From assembly GCA_018993265.1 (NCBI GenBank), contig JAGKSW010000024.1:1-60873 (forward strand): DNA of 60,873 bases, given 5' to 3'. Positions 16,490-26,180 of the stretch are shown here, piece after piece. The notes under the pieces were generated by a model, which did no database searches, was not told where the DNA came from, and saw nothing but the letters and a program-made list of their open reading frames with translations. Source of the DNA: Nostoc sp. TH1S01 (GTDB taxonomy: Bacteria; Cyanobacteriota; Cyanobacteriia; Cyanobacteriales; Nostocaceae). Both the position numbers and the translations under genes were made by a program. Within the stretch, counting starts at the first letter, position 1. Every line of letters begins with the position of its first letter.

Positions 16490-17371
16490 CTAGGCTTTTT
16501 GGCGAGTTGCCCAGCGAGCAATAATACTGGTGATTAAAACCATCAGTACCAATATTAAAGATGCTGCCCAAGCTAATGACTGCCAATTTTTAAATGGAGA
16601 AATCGCAAAGTTAAACACCAAAACAGCTAGAGAAGCTGTCGGCTTGAATAAGCTATTTGGCCAGAAAGTAGAAAATAAAGCAGTAAATAACAAAGGCGCT
16701 GTTTCACCAGCAGCTCTGGCGATCGCCAAGGTTGATCCAGTTACAATAGCTGGTAATGCAGCAGGCAGTACGACTTGTGTAACAGTTTGAAAGTTAGTCG
16801 CACCTAAACCTACAGATGCTTGTCGTAAATCCTGCGATACTAACTGTAAAGCTTCATCAGTTGTTTTAACGATAATTGGCAACATCAAAATTGCCAAAGC
16901 AAATCCTCCGCCAATTGCTGAATATGATCCTAGGTTCAGCCTTACTAATGTTAACACTACAATTCCATAAGCGAATACCCCAGCAATAATCGAAGGGACT
17001 CCACTCAAGACATTTGTAGCAAAACGTACCCACCTGGCTATTTTACCAGAACTAAACTCAGTTAGATAGATGGCGGCAATCACACCAAAAGGAATACTGA
17101 TGACAGCCGCAATTCCCACCATCAGCAAAGTTCCCACAATCGCGTTACCAAAACCCCCACCTTTTCTTAAAGGTGCGGGCGGTAATTCAGTCAATACGCT
17201 CAAGTTGAGACTACTGAATCCTTGAATGAGAACGTAAGACAGCACTGCTATTAAAGGTACCAGTGCCAAAATTCCACAAATAATTGCCACCCCAGTCATC
17301 ACTGTATTAAACAGCGTTCGAGGAGACATAGCAGTACGAGTTAAACTCCTTTCTGGATAATGAGAAGTCAT
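16490..17371 (-). CDS. pstA: Phosphate ABC transporter permease PstA
   Basis: The 293 aa form six predicted membrane segments. The cytoplasmic EAA-like loop DEALQLVSQDLRQASVGLGATNFQTV lies near residue 175-200. It forms the membrane channel together with PstC. Gaps of about 115 bp to pstC and 64 bp to pstB suit one transcript. Confidence 0.93.
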   Translation of the reverse strand: MTSHYPERSLTRTAMSPRTLFNTVMTGVAIICGILALVPLIAVLSYVLIQGFSSLNLSVLTELPPAPLRKGGGFGNAIVGTLLMVGIAAVISIPFGVIAAIYLTEFSSGKIARWVRFATNVLSGVPSIIAGVFAYGIVVLTLVRLNLGSYSAIGGGFALAILMLPIIVKTTDEALQLVSQDLRQASVGLGATNFQTVTQVVLPAALPAIVTGSTLAIARAAGETAPLLFTALFSTFWPNSLFKPTASLAVLVFNFAISPFKNWQSLAWAASLILVLMVLITSIIARWATRQKA

Positions 17372-17485
17372 AAATCAATCCACAACTAATACCATATTGG
17401 GATAGACCGCCTTGTTTCAAACGTTTGGAATACTTTATGAATCAGGATGTTCAATCAAAAATCAAAAATCCAAAATTGGTATAAG

Positions 17486-18436
17486 CTACACTCGCTTGAC
17501 TCGGAGAACAATAAACTCTGCCAAAATATTGACTATCAGTGTTAAGACAAATAAAACTAAAGCCGCATACATTAAAGCTGCAACTTGCAAACCACTAGCT
17601 TCGGCAAATTGATTTGCTAATAAAGAAGAAATTGTATTGGCTGGTGCTAACAGTGAGGCACTAATTTTGTTGGAGTTGCCAATCAACATTGTGACCGCCA
17701 TTGTCTCTCCCATTGCCCGACCGAGTGCTAACATTACAGCACTAACAATCCCAGAAAAAGCGGCGGGAATCAAGACCTGAAAAATTGTTTCCCAACGTGT
17801 AGCACCTAAACCTATAGATGCTTGGCGTAAACTAGATGGCACAGAAATCAAAGCATCTCTAGAAATAGCTGTAATAATTGGCAAAGTCATAATTGCCAGG
17901 ATGATCCCCGCAGGTAACATCCCTGGGCCTGTAGGAGAAGTGCTAAACAGGGGAAACCAACCAAAGTAAGTATTCAGCCATTTGCCGATGTTGTTTAAAA
18001 TTGGGATTAAGACAAAAATGCCCCATACTCCATAAACAACGCTGGGAATCGCCGCCAGCAGTTCTACCAAGAACACCAGCACAACTCTGACTTGCGAGGG
18101 CAGAAAATTTTCACTTAATAAAACAGCAGTACCAACGCCAATAGGTACTGCAATCAGTAAACCAATCAACGAACTAACTAAAGTGCCATAAACTTGGGGT
18201 AGTACCCCATACTCATCATTAACGGGGTTCCAAGTACTTTGCGCTAAAAAGCTCAGACCAAATTTTTGAATGGCAGGCCAAGCACTAATGGCAACCTGTA
18301 TTGCAATCCATAATAAAGTTGCTGCAACTGCTAGGGCAAAAATCCGAGTCAGCCAAATAAAACTCCGGTCTAAAGACCTACCAAGTTCGGAGCGTTGTTT
18401 AATTGCTGATGCCAAATTTTGAGAATTTGTAGCCAT
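17486..18436 (-). CDS. pstC: Phosphate ABC transporter permease PstC
   Basis: At about 316 aa from ATG 18436 (MATNSQNLAS), it has six membrane segments and the EAA-like loop REALISVP-type segment RDALISVPSSLRQASIGLGATRWETI. The longer frame from 18481 adds 15 residues without support; the chosen start begins MATN like PstB. It pairs with PstA. Confidence 0.93.
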   Translation of the reverse strand: MATNSQNLASAIKQRSELGRSLDRSFIWLTRIFALAVAATLLWIAIQVAISAWPAIQKFGLSFLAQSTWNPVNDEYGVLPQVYGTLVSSLIGLLIAVPIGVGTAVLLSENFLPSQVRVVLVFLVELLAAIPSVVYGVWGIFVLIPILNNIGKWLNTYFGWFPLFSTSPTGPGMLPAGIILAIMTLPIITAISRDALISVPSSLRQASIGLGATRWETIFQVLIPAAFSGIVSAVMLALGRAMGETMAVTMLIGNSNKISASLLAPANTISSLLANQFAEASGLQVAALMYAALVLFVLTLIVNILAEFIVLRVKRV

Positions 18437-18627
18437 GAATACTGACTTTATAGATGAAATCAGAGAAAAATGTGAGGGCAAACCAGCTTAGTAAAATTAC
18501 CGCTATAGCATCTTGATCAACTGAGACATCAACAAGTCATAATTAATAGAAAAACCTTTGACTTTGCTATTCATCCAAATAATTTCTGACTATAGATGTC
18601 TCACTCAGTATTGGTAATTTTGGAAGA

Positions 18628-19809
18628 CTATTTGCTAGCGCTTGTGCTACCACTAACCGCAATTTTGTAATCTGGACTAATTTGGTCGGCCGCAGTCGCT
18701 ACTTTTTGCACAACGTTTTGTGGTAGAGGCACATAACCTAATTCTGGAGCCAATTTTTGACCTTCAGTTAAACCATACTCAATCATAGCTTCGACTGCTT
18801 TCGCTTTAGCAGGATCAGAATATTTCTTGTAAGCCAAAATCCAAGAGTAAGTAACGATAGGATAAGAATCTGCACCTTCTGGATCAGTAATAAAGGCTCG
18901 CAGATTTTCAGGTAAAGTGACTGCTTCTAAAGTTTTTGCTGCTGATTCGTCTGTAGGTACTACGAATTTGCCACCTTTGTTTTCTAAAGCAGCATATTTG
19001 AGTTGATTTTGTTTCGCGTAACCATACTCAACGTAACCGATAGAGCCTTGAGTTTGTTGAATTTGGGCAGTTACACCTTCATTACCTTTACCGCCAACAC
19101 CGACTGGCCAGTTAACGGTTTTGCCATCACCAATTTTAGTTTTCCATTCAGGACTGATGGTGCTGAGGTGCTTAGTAAATACACCTGTAGTACCGCTACC
19201 ATCAGAACGATGCACAACTGTAATTGCTTGGTCAGGTAACTTAGCGTCTGGGTTAGCTGCTTTAATTTTGGGATCGTTCCAGTTTTTGATTTTGCCTAGT
19301 AAGATATCGGTGTAAACTGCCCGTGGTAACTTCAGTTCGGCAACATCTGGCAAGTTATAAGCCAGAACAATGCTACCAGCTGTCATCGGCAACAAAATTA
19401 CGCCTTTATCTTGAGGCACTTTCTGAATTTCTTCGTCTTTCATCGCCACATCGCTAGCACCAAAGTCTACAGTACCTTTGAGGAACTGCTCAACCCCAGC
19501 ACCGCTACCCACGGACTGATAGTTAACTTGTAAATTGGGGTATTTTTTGTTTAATTCAGTAAACCAACTTGCATATAGTGGAGCTGGAAAAGAAGCTCCT
19601 GCACCTATTAGTTCAACATTACCGCCAAGATCCAATTTCGCGGGGCTGGACGCTGTAGCATCTTGAGCAGTGCCAGTAGGTGCGTCCTTGGTAGCAGAAC
19701 TGTCAGAGCCTTGCTGTCCGCCACAAGCAGCTAGACTTAATGTCAGTAATAATACTGCTGTTGAAGAGGCTAATCGGTTATTTTTTATTGCATGTTGACG
19801 TGAAAGCAT
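18628..19809 (-). CDS. pstS: Phosphate-binding lipoprotein PstS
   Basis: This 393-aa periplasmic binding protein delivers phosphate to PstCA. The lipobox LSLAACGG is at residues 24-31, so it is lipid-anchored. Ligand-binding blocks are GAGASFPAPLY (near 68), SVGSGAGVEQF, DFGASDVAM, and HRSDGSGTTGVFT near 205. A low-complexity Ser/Thr/Ala linker follows the lipobox. It is the first gene of the operon, with Pho boxes upstream at 19864-19893. Confidence 0.95.
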   Translation of the reverse strand: MLSRQHAIKNNRLASSTAVLLLTLSLAACGGQQGSDSSATKDAPTGTAQDATASSPAKLDLGGNVELIGAGASFPAPLYASWFTELNKKYPNLQVNYQSVGSGAGVEQFLKGTVDFGASDVAMKDEEIQKVPQDKGVILLPMTAGSIVLAYNLPDVAELKLPRAVYTDILLGKIKNWNDPKIKAANPDAKLPDQAITVVHRSDGSGTTGVFTKHLSTISPEWKTKIGDGKTVNWPVGVGGKGNEGVTAQIQQTQGSIGYVEYGYAKQNQLKYAALENKGGKFVVPTDESAAKTLEAVTLPENLRAFITDPEGADSYPIVTYSWILAYKKYSDPAKAKAVEAMIEYGLTEGQKLAPELGYVPLPQNVVQKVATAADQISPDYKIAVSGSTSASK

Positions 19810-19863
19810 CGGTGTTAATTTTCAGTAACTTTCCAGGTTAGCGCCTCTACAATAATCCTAAAG

Positions 19864-19893
19864 GAGAGATGTATAGGTAAACGGAAGGTTAAG
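19864..19893 (-). promoter_or_regulatory. Pho boxes upstream of pstS
   Basis: On the minus strand CTTAACCT (19893-19886), gap of 3, GTTTACCT (19882-19875), gap of 3 and a weak third 8-mer CATCTCTC. This matches the 8-mer/3-nt pattern bound by SphR/PhoB. The site lies 66 bp before the pstS start, and also between pstS and the divergent glycosyltransferase gene, so it could affect both. Confidence 0.7.
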
Positions 19894-20017
19894 AGGAAGA
19901 AAAAAAGTGTATTATTTTAACTAAATTTTACAATTCTCTCACTTTGTGAATTGATAAAATTTATACTTTAGCCTGTTTCAAGTTACAGATGAGCCTTAGT
20001 AGAACTAATACAGATTT

Positions 20018-21205
20018 ATGCACAACGCTTTGACAGTAGAAAGCGTTATACCGCTTATATTGCTACTTATTCAACTACCAGCAACGGCAATTTTGCTGTC
20101 ACGTCTTTTGAAAGGGCCGGGAAGACTAGCACCAATTCAACCCCAACAGCCAACACCAGACATTTTTGGTAATGTCAGCGTTGTGGTTCCCACCTTAAAT
20201 GAAGCTGACCGCATCAGCCCTTTATTATCTGGCTTGAGTCAGCAAAGTTATGAAGTGCGAGAAATTATTGTTGTTGATAGTAACTCCCAAGATGGAACTC
20301 CTGACTTAGTCAAAGCAGCACAGCAAAAAGATCCCCGGTTTCGAGTGATCACAGATGATCCTCTACCTAGTAATTGGGTGGGTCGTCCTTGGGCGTTACA
20401 TAACGGCTTCTTGCATAGTTCCGAGGATAGCGAATGGTTTTTAGGGATGGATGCGGATACTCAACCACATCCGGGTTTAGTGGCGGGTTTAGTCAAAACC
20501 GCAGTAGCACAAGGCTATGATTTAGTTTCACTCTCACCCCAATTTATTCTTCAGTATCCGGGCGAGTGTTTATTGCAACCAGCTTTATTAATGACTCTGT
20601 TATATCGCTTCGACCCAGCAGGAATTAGAACTGAACAACCAGAAAGGGTAATGGCCAATGGGCAGTGCTTTTTATGTCGTCGTGCTGTGTTAGCGGCGGT
20701 GGGTGGTTATAGCAGTGCTAGTAGTTCTTTTTGTGATGATGTGACTTTGGCACGGTATATTGCGGCGCAGGGATACAAGGTAGGCTTTTTAGATGGCGCA
20801 AAGGTGCTGAAGGTGCGAATGTATGAGGGGGCGCTAGAAACTTGGAAAGAATGGGGACGTAGCCTTGATTTGAAAGACGCATCAAATTCTGGGCAAATTT
20901 GGGGAGATTTATGGCTACTTTCTGCCGTTCAAGGTCTGCCCTTGCTAATTATACTGGCTTACTTGATTTTTCTGCCCACGCCTGTCTCGCTGCCGCAGAG
21001 TTTATTGCTGGGTTTAAATGGATTTCTGTTGCTGATTCGGTTTGGAATGCTACTGGCGATCGCACCATCTTATGATCGCACAACCGCTAAAGGTGGCTGG
21101 TTATTCTGGCTGTCTCCTTTAGCAGATCCTATCGCCGTGTTACGCATCTTCTTATCTGCATCCCGCACTCCTAAAGAATGGCGAGGGAGAAAGTATGGTG
21201 ATTAA
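20018..21205 (+). CDS. Membrane glycosyltransferase, family 2
   Basis: This 395-aa GT-A enzyme has one N-terminal membrane helix (VIPLILLLIQLPATAILL), a nucleotide-sugar strand VVVPTLNEADRI, IIVVDSNSQDGT and the metal-binding DADTQPHPG near residue 147, and two or three C-terminal membrane helices. The order resembles the HpnB/CruG-like group, which acts on polyprenoid or carotenoid lipids, but I cannot fix the acceptor. It is divergent from pstS, 208 bp away. Start ATG 20018. Confidence 0.8.
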   Translation: MHNALTVESVIPLILLLIQLPATAILLSRLLKGPGRLAPIQPQQPTPDIFGNVSVVVPTLNEADRISPLLSGLSQQSYEVREIIVVDSNSQDGTPDLVKAAQQKDPRFRVITDDPLPSNWVGRPWALHNGFLHSSEDSEWFLGMDADTQPHPGLVAGLVKTAVAQGYDLVSLSPQFILQYPGECLLQPALLMTLLYRFDPAGIRTEQPERVMANGQCFLCRRAVLAAVGGYSSASSSFCDDVTLARYIAAQGYKVGFLDGAKVLKVRMYEGALETWKEWGRSLDLKDASNSGQIWGDLWLLSAVQGLPLLIILAYLIFLPTPVSLPQSLLLGLNGFLLLIRFGMLLAIAPSYDRTTAKGGWLFWLSPLADPIAVLRIFLSASRTPKEWRGRKYGD

Positions 21206-21429
21206 GGGAATAGGGAGTAGGGAGTAGGGAGTAAATTCTACTAGTACAGTTCGGCATAAATAAACAGACCATAAGAAATTGCTAAAAGGCTTGTGGTATC
21301 ACTATTCCTTCTTTTTCCTTTTGCCCTTCGGGTCGCCATTTGCTCTATGCCGGGAAACCCGTCCACCGCAATGGCTCACTTTTTACTTTTGCCTTGTTGT
21401 ACTAACCCCTAACCCCTAGCCTCTAGCCC
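21206..21429. repeat. Heptamer arrays between glycosyltransferase and rnhA
   Basis: Two short arrays are present: GGGAGTA units at about 21208-21232 and CCCCTAA/CCCCTAG units at about 21402-21432. The second reaches the rnhA stop codon. Confidence 0.75.
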
Positions 21430-22338
21430 CTATTCCTCCTCACCTCCCACGCGATCGCCGCGTTCCAGTTCCCAGAGAATTTGATTACCTTCGCGGCGGA
21501 CTCGTGACACAATCCAGTTCCGCCAGCGCCATTGATCCCCTCGGCTAGTGACGGCGCTGGCGTGGACATCCATTAAGTCTGCTAATTCAGAACTAGTAAT
21601 TAGATAGCCTTTTTCAGCAATTTCATCAGCGATACGGAGAGTTTCAACTAAGTTGCGGAGTTGTTCGACCCTGATTCCAGGCGTTGTTGTGTCAATTGCG
21701 GCCGCATTCTGTGCGGTGGATGGTTCCATAGCTGTTATGTCTGATGCAGATGTAATGGGTTCCGACTTTTCTTTGTTAATTATTGTCGAGTTTGCCTTAT
21801 ATTGAGAAACTTCTACTACATTTAGTTCATGAGAACTAGGTAAAGTTTTGTGAGCATTGGTAGAAGATAATTCTTTGAGTGTAGGGACTTTACCCGCAGC
21901 GAAACTCCGGGCGATCGCATCACAGCGTTCGTTACCGACGTTTCCCGCGTGACCACGAACATGTTGCCAAGTAATTTGACGGGTATTTAATTCATCTAAA
22001 ATTTCCAAAAGGTCTTGATTTTGTACAGGATTTCCATCAGCTTTTTTCCAGCCTTTTCTCTTCCAATTTTTTACCCATTTGGTAACACAATTAATCAGAT
22101 ATTCGCTATCGGTGTAAAGAGTGATGGGTTGCGATTGCTTTGAGGTATGGAAATATTTTAAGGCGGCGATCGCAGCTTGCATCTCCATTTTATTATTAGT
22201 TGTATGGGACGCAGCATCACCCATTTCGTGAACTGCTCCATCACTGAAATAAACTACAACACCCCAACCTCCAGGGCCAGGATTCCCAGTACAAGCGCCA
22301 TCAGTATATATACTTTGAATTATGCTTTGGCTAGACAT
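21430..22338 (-). CDS. rnhA: Ribonuclease HI with long C-terminal extension
   Basis: The first 150 residues are a full RNase HI that cuts RNA in RNA-DNA hybrids. Active-site residues are seen in IYTDGACTGNPGPGGWG (Asp), NNKMEMQAAI (Glu), LYTDSEYLINCV (Asp) and RGHAGNVGNERCDAIA (His/Asp). Residues 150-302 are an extension unlike bacterial RNase HI: a Ser/Thr-rich linker, then a conserved-looking domain (VEQLRNLVETLRIADEIAEKGY, ELADLMDVHASAVTSRGDQW, WRNWIVSRVRREG) resembling a helix-turn-helix found in cyanobacterial proteins. The extension may target nucleic acid. Confidence 0.92.
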   Translation of the reverse strand: MSSQSIIQSIYTDGACTGNPGPGGWGVVVYFSDGAVHEMGDAASHTTNNKMEMQAAIAALKYFHTSKQSQPITLYTDSEYLINCVTKWVKNWKRKGWKKADGNPVQNQDLLEILDELNTRQITWQHVRGHAGNVGNERCDAIARSFAAGKVPTLKELSSTNAHKTLPSSHELNVVEVSQYKANSTIINKEKSEPITSASDITAMEPSTAQNAAAIDTTTPGIRVEQLRNLVETLRIADEIAEKGYLITSSELADLMDVHASAVTSRGDQWRWRNWIVSRVRREGNQILWELERGDRVGGEEE

Positions 22339-22442
22339 GATGAAGATATTGAAACCGCATGGTTACGTAGAGGTGATAAAAATTTAGCGGCAAAAGATGG
22401 GTAGCAATATATATGTTACTGACGGAAAAAGCAAGTATTTGT

Positions 22443-22618
22443 TGGAAGGGGTTAGGGGTTAGGGGCTAGAGGCTAGGGGCTAGGGGGTTAGGGACTAGAG
22501 GCTGGGGGCTGAGGGAGACAAGGGGGATAAGGGAGACAAGGGGGATAAGGGAGACAAGGGAGTAATGTTTCTACCTTGTCTAATCCAACTCAGCACTCAG
22601 CACTCAGCACTCAGCACT
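22443..22618. repeat. Heptamer arrays upstream of rnhA and at the histidine kinase stop
   Basis: Runs of GGGGTTA/GGGGCTA/GAGGCTA units (about 22448-22515), then GGGGGATAAGGGAGACAA repeats (about 22515-22562) and finally CAGCACT heptamers (22589-22617). The stop codon of the hybrid kinase (22611-22613) lies inside the last array. Confidence 0.85.
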
Positions 22619-25181
22619 TGACCAAACTAGCGATCGCTGTTACCAATGCGTCGGGATCGACTGGTTTGGGTACGTGTAATTGAAATCCGGAGGTGAGTGC
22701 TTGCTGTTGGTTAATTTCGCCAGCGTAGGCTGTGAGGGCGATCGCGGGGACATTACCACCTTGTTGGGGCGATCGTTGGCGTACCTGCCGAATTAACATA
22801 TAACCGTCTACTTCTGGCATTCCAATATCGCTAATCAAGATATCAAATATTGACTGCGACAGTTCATCGAGGGCTTCGGCTGCGGATGTGACTGTGGTAA
22901 CATCGACACCATAATCATGCAAAATAAAGCTAATTAAGTCACGAATATCTGGTTCATCATCCACCATTAAAACTTTGATACCAGAAAGATTGGGAGATTC
23001 AGATTCATCAGTTAAAGATTCATTTTCTGGTCGTCGGACTGGTTCGTTGATTACTATCAAAGGTATTCTGACTGTAAAGGTAGCACCACTACCTTCACCG
23101 GGGCTTTCTGCTTTGACTGTACCGCCGTGCATTTCTACTACTTGACGGACAATTGCCAGTCCTAAACCTAAACCGCCAAATTTGCGCGTTGTTGTACCAT
23201 CTGCTTGACGAAAGTAATCAAAGACATAAGGCAAAAATTCTGGTGTAATACCTTTGCCGGTATCACTCACTTGAATTTGTGCTTGACCATCACGTTCTTG
23301 AACGTGAATTTCTATCTTTCCATCGGCTGGAGTAAATTTAACGGCATTGGAAAGTAAATTCCACATCACTTGTTGTAAGCGATTAGCATCACCCATAACT
23401 TGTCCAATATTGGGGTCAAATACGGTACGAATTTGAATAGATTTGGCTTCTGCTGCCAAGCGTACTGTTTCTAAGGCTGCTTGCACAACCATCACCAAAC
23501 TGACGGGACAGACATTTAAGCTTAATTTTCCTTGCAGGATGCGCGAGACATCTAATAAATCTTCGATTAGCTGGGTTTGTAATTTGGCGTTGCGTTCAAT
23601 TGTTTCTAAAGCTTGTTTTGTAGTTTTTTCATCAAACTTGCGACTGCGTAGCAATTTCGCCCAGCCTAAAATTGGATTCAGTGGAGTTCGCAGTTCATGA
23701 GAGAGAACTGCTAAAAATTCATCTTTGATGCGGTTAGCGACTTCCGCTTCTTGACGCGCCAGGCGTTCGGTTTGTAAAAGTCGATCACGCTCTTGTTCAG
23801 CGCGTTTGCGATCGCTAATATCTAAAACAAAAGCTACACCTCTATCTTGAGAGTCAGTTAACAACGCTATCCCTAAAACCACGGCTACTCGCTTACCGTT
23901 GCGTTGGACATATTCTTTTTCGTAAATCTGCGAAACTCCAGTAACTTGGACATCTGCGAGGGCGCGATAGTCTAAATCTAGATATTCTGGTGGAGTAAAT
24001 TCTCGCCAATCAATTTTACCGACAACGGCAAACTGATCACGGGTGTAACCAACTAACTGTAAATAAGCATCGTTGGCATCAGTAATGAAACCCTCCATAT
24101 TCCAAAAAGCCACCCCAACCAAGTTAGACTCAAACAAGCGGCGAAATCGAGCTTCACTTTCCCGTAATGACTGTTCTACTTTCTTATGTGCTGTAATATC
24201 ACGCGAAACAACAATTACACCTTCAATGCTTTGGGTATGATTGCGTAGGGGCGTGAGAATATACTCGTAGTCACGCCATCCTTCAACTGTGAGTAATTGA
24301 CATTCATCTTTGATTGATTCCCCAGAAGCCATCACTGCTTTTTGCTGAGTTTCCACTTGTTCGGCAAAATCATCAGGTAAATTCAAGTCTCGTAATGTTT
24401 TACCCAGAACTTCCTGCGGTTGGAAGCCTAATATAGCCGCGCCACCATGACTAATATACTTATGGCGACCGCAGCGATCAAATATGTAAATATGATCTAC
24501 AGAAGTAGCCAGAATAGCATTTAAGAGATTAGCTTGTTCTTGAACTTGGCTAGTTAATTGACGGGTGTTTTCTTCTGTCTGCTTAGGCGTAGTAATATCC
24601 ATACATACGCCGAACATCCTCGTCCCCTGTCCTTGTTCGTCATAATAAAATTTTCCCTGAGTAGAAATCCAATGCAAACTTTGGTCAGGCCAAATAATCC
24701 GAAATTCGTCTTTATAGTCAGTTTTGTTGGTTAAGGCAGTAGTAATATTTGTCGTGACAGATTTTCTATCTTCAGGATGCACACAAGCTAAAAAAGCCGC
24801 GTAAGTATTTTCAAAGCTACCTGGAGATAAGCCAAACAGCAGTTCATGGCTTTCCGACCAAATTAATTTATCAGTCAAAATATTCCAATCCCAAAAACCC
24901 AGCCAAGCAGCATCGATAGCCAGCCTCAAGAGTTGTTCGCTTTCTTGCAAGGCGATTTCAACTTGTTTTCGTTCCGCTTTTTCTTGTTGGAGTTGTTGCA
25001 GCGTTAATGCTATATCTGCCTGATGATCAGAATTGAGACTCGCTGTTGTCAGTTTTGTGTGTAGTTCAGTTAATTGTGCTTCTAGTGCAACTTGCTGACA
25101 CTGATATTGAATTTCTAAGTCTTCTAATTCTGCAACACGCTGCCGTAAAGCTGCTAATTCATCTCGATCATGGTCTGGCAT
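22611..25181 (-). CDS. Hybrid sensor histidine kinase with PAS domains and C-terminal receiver
   Basis: About 856 aa, cytoplasmic, no membrane segment. Order: N-terminal coiled coil (1-85), three PAS/PAC units (about 85-210, 220-340 and 345-465), HisKA with LSHELRTPLNPILGW near 500, HATPase_c with N-box LLSNAVKFTP and DTGKGI, then a receiver domain with VDDEPDIRD and phospho-acceptor SDIGMPEVDG near 795. The upstream TTG adds six residues; ATG 25181 (MPDHDRDEL) is preferred. The last residues VKC and the stop are encoded by AGTGCTG heptamers. Signal and output partner unknown. Confidence 0.9.
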   Translation of the reverse strand: MPDHDRDELAALRQRVAELEDLEIQYQCQQVALEAQLTELHTKLTTASLNSDHQADIALTLQQLQQEKAERKQVEIALQESEQLLRLAIDAAWLGFWDWNILTDKLIWSESHELLFGLSPGSFENTYAAFLACVHPEDRKSVTTNITTALTNKTDYKDEFRIIWPDQSLHWISTQGKFYYDEQGQGTRMFGVCMDITTPKQTEENTRQLTSQVQEQANLLNAILATSVDHIYIFDRCGRHKYISHGGAAILGFQPQEVLGKTLRDLNLPDDFAEQVETQQKAVMASGESIKDECQLLTVEGWRDYEYILTPLRNHTQSIEGVIVVSRDITAHKKVEQSLRESEARFRRLFESNLVGVAFWNMEGFITDANDAYLQLVGYTRDQFAVVGKIDWREFTPPEYLDLDYRALADVQVTGVSQIYEKEYVQRNGKRVAVVLGIALLTDSQDRGVAFVLDISDRKRAEQERDRLLQTERLARQEAEVANRIKDEFLAVLSHELRTPLNPILGWAKLLRSRKFDEKTTKQALETIERNAKLQTQLIEDLLDVSRILQGKLSLNVCPVSLVMVVQAALETVRLAAEAKSIQIRTVFDPNIGQVMGDANRLQQVMWNLLSNAVKFTPADGKIEIHVQERDGQAQIQVSDTGKGITPEFLPYVFDYFRQADGTTTRKFGGLGLGLAIVRQVVEMHGGTVKAESPGEGSGATFTVRIPLIVINEPVRRPENESLTDESESPNLSGIKVLMVDDEPDIRDLISFILHDYGVDVTTVTSAAEALDELSQSIFDILISDIGMPEVDGYMLIRQVRQRSPQQGGNVPAIALTAYAGEINQQQALTSGFQLHVPKPVDPDALVTAIASLVKC

Positions 25182-25330
25182 GTTGAAAACCACTTGCAAT
25201 AAACAATCTCAATTGAAACGGCAGAGACCCTATCTTTTGAATGAGTATGGATTTTTTTGGGCAAAAATACAATCTCTCACAGGGTACATAAACTATTCAG
25301 CCGCAAGGTATATGGTAATCCAAGTATGAT

Positions 25331-26029
25331 TTATCTTTGCCATTTCATGTAAGCCACGCCTATCAATAATCCAACAATTTGCATCCAATAAGCTAGGCTT
25401 GGTGAATTTGCTCCAATTGGGGGAATGCTTAAACTATCAATACCATAAAAAATTTGCTGTACAAACCACCAAAAGAGATAAAAGATTGCTGGCAATTCCA
25501 CAGGAATATAAATAACTAATAAAGGTAAAACTGTATAAATTTTTGCTTGAGGAAATTTCATTAAGTATGCACCTAAAATTCCGGCGATCGCTCCATTTGC
25601 CCCAATTAATGGCACCATTAAATTTGTTTCAGCAATAATTTGCATTACCCCTGTCAAAATGCCAGCCGCTAAATATAATCCTAGATAGCGTTTATGCCCC
25701 AATAAGTTTTCGACAGTTTTCCCAAAAACCCACAAAAACAGTAAATTACCTAAGATTTGGCTAAAACTAGCATGAATAAACAGCCCCAATAATAAAGCCA
25801 GCGATCGCCAACATACCACAATCCAAGCTGCGGGATTGCCAAAAACTGCATTTGTGGTTGCTGCTGTAATTTGACCTGGAATTAAACCCCAACTTTGAAC
25901 AAAATATCCTAATTGACCAGTTAGTTCTAATTGAAGTTCCCAAATAAAGATAACAATATTAATGCCAATCAACCAATAATTGATAATTGGTTTGCTACGA
26001 TAATGCAGGCGATCGCTAATAGGAATCAT
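25331..26029 (-). CDS. Rhomboid family membrane protein without catalytic residues
   Basis: The 232-aa protein (ATG 26029, MIPISDRLHYRSKP) has six predicted membrane segments and the rhomboid blocks. The usual GxSG catalytic serine motif reads GANGAIAGILGAYL, with Asn for Ser. The usual AHIGG histidine block reads WMQIVGLLIG, with Gln for His. The HAxxxH motif reads HASFSQILGN, with Gln for the second His. The fold positions are clear, so this is likely an inactive rhomboid (pseudoprotease). The longer frame to 26080 runs into GTAAAAG-like repeats and is not used. Confidence 0.85.
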   Translation of the reverse strand: MIPISDRLHYRSKPIINYWLIGINIVIFIWELQLELTGQLGYFVQSWGLIPGQITAATTNAVFGNPAAWIVVCWRSLALLLGLFIHASFSQILGNLLFLWVFGKTVENLLGHKRYLGLYLAAGILTGVMQIIAETNLMVPLIGANGAIAGILGAYLMKFPQAKIYTVLPLLVIYIPVELPAIFYLFWWFVQQIFYGIDSLSIPPIGANSPSLAYWMQIVGLLIGVAYMKWQR

Positions 26030-26089
26030 GAAGATAAAGTTAAAAGTAAAAAGGTAAAAGGCAGGATGCAGAAGGCTCAAGAATAAAAT

Positions 26090-26128
26090 TTCATACTTCA
26101 GACTTCATACTTCACACTTCAGACTTTT
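26090..26128. repeat. Heptamer array between the rhomboid-like gene and the kinase gene
   Basis: ATACTTC/ACACTTC/AGACTTC units, the same family as at 34515-34569 and 46183-46240. Confidence 0.8.
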
Positions 26129-26180
26129 TCTTGTGGCAATATTGGAATCAGACTGTGTTGCATTTAGCTAGGCAAACAAA

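Noticed and set aside
16530-16790. Plus-strand frames inside pstA, recQ, secY and other genes
   Set aside because: They lie wholly inside well-supported genes on the other strand or frame, and have no signals of their own.
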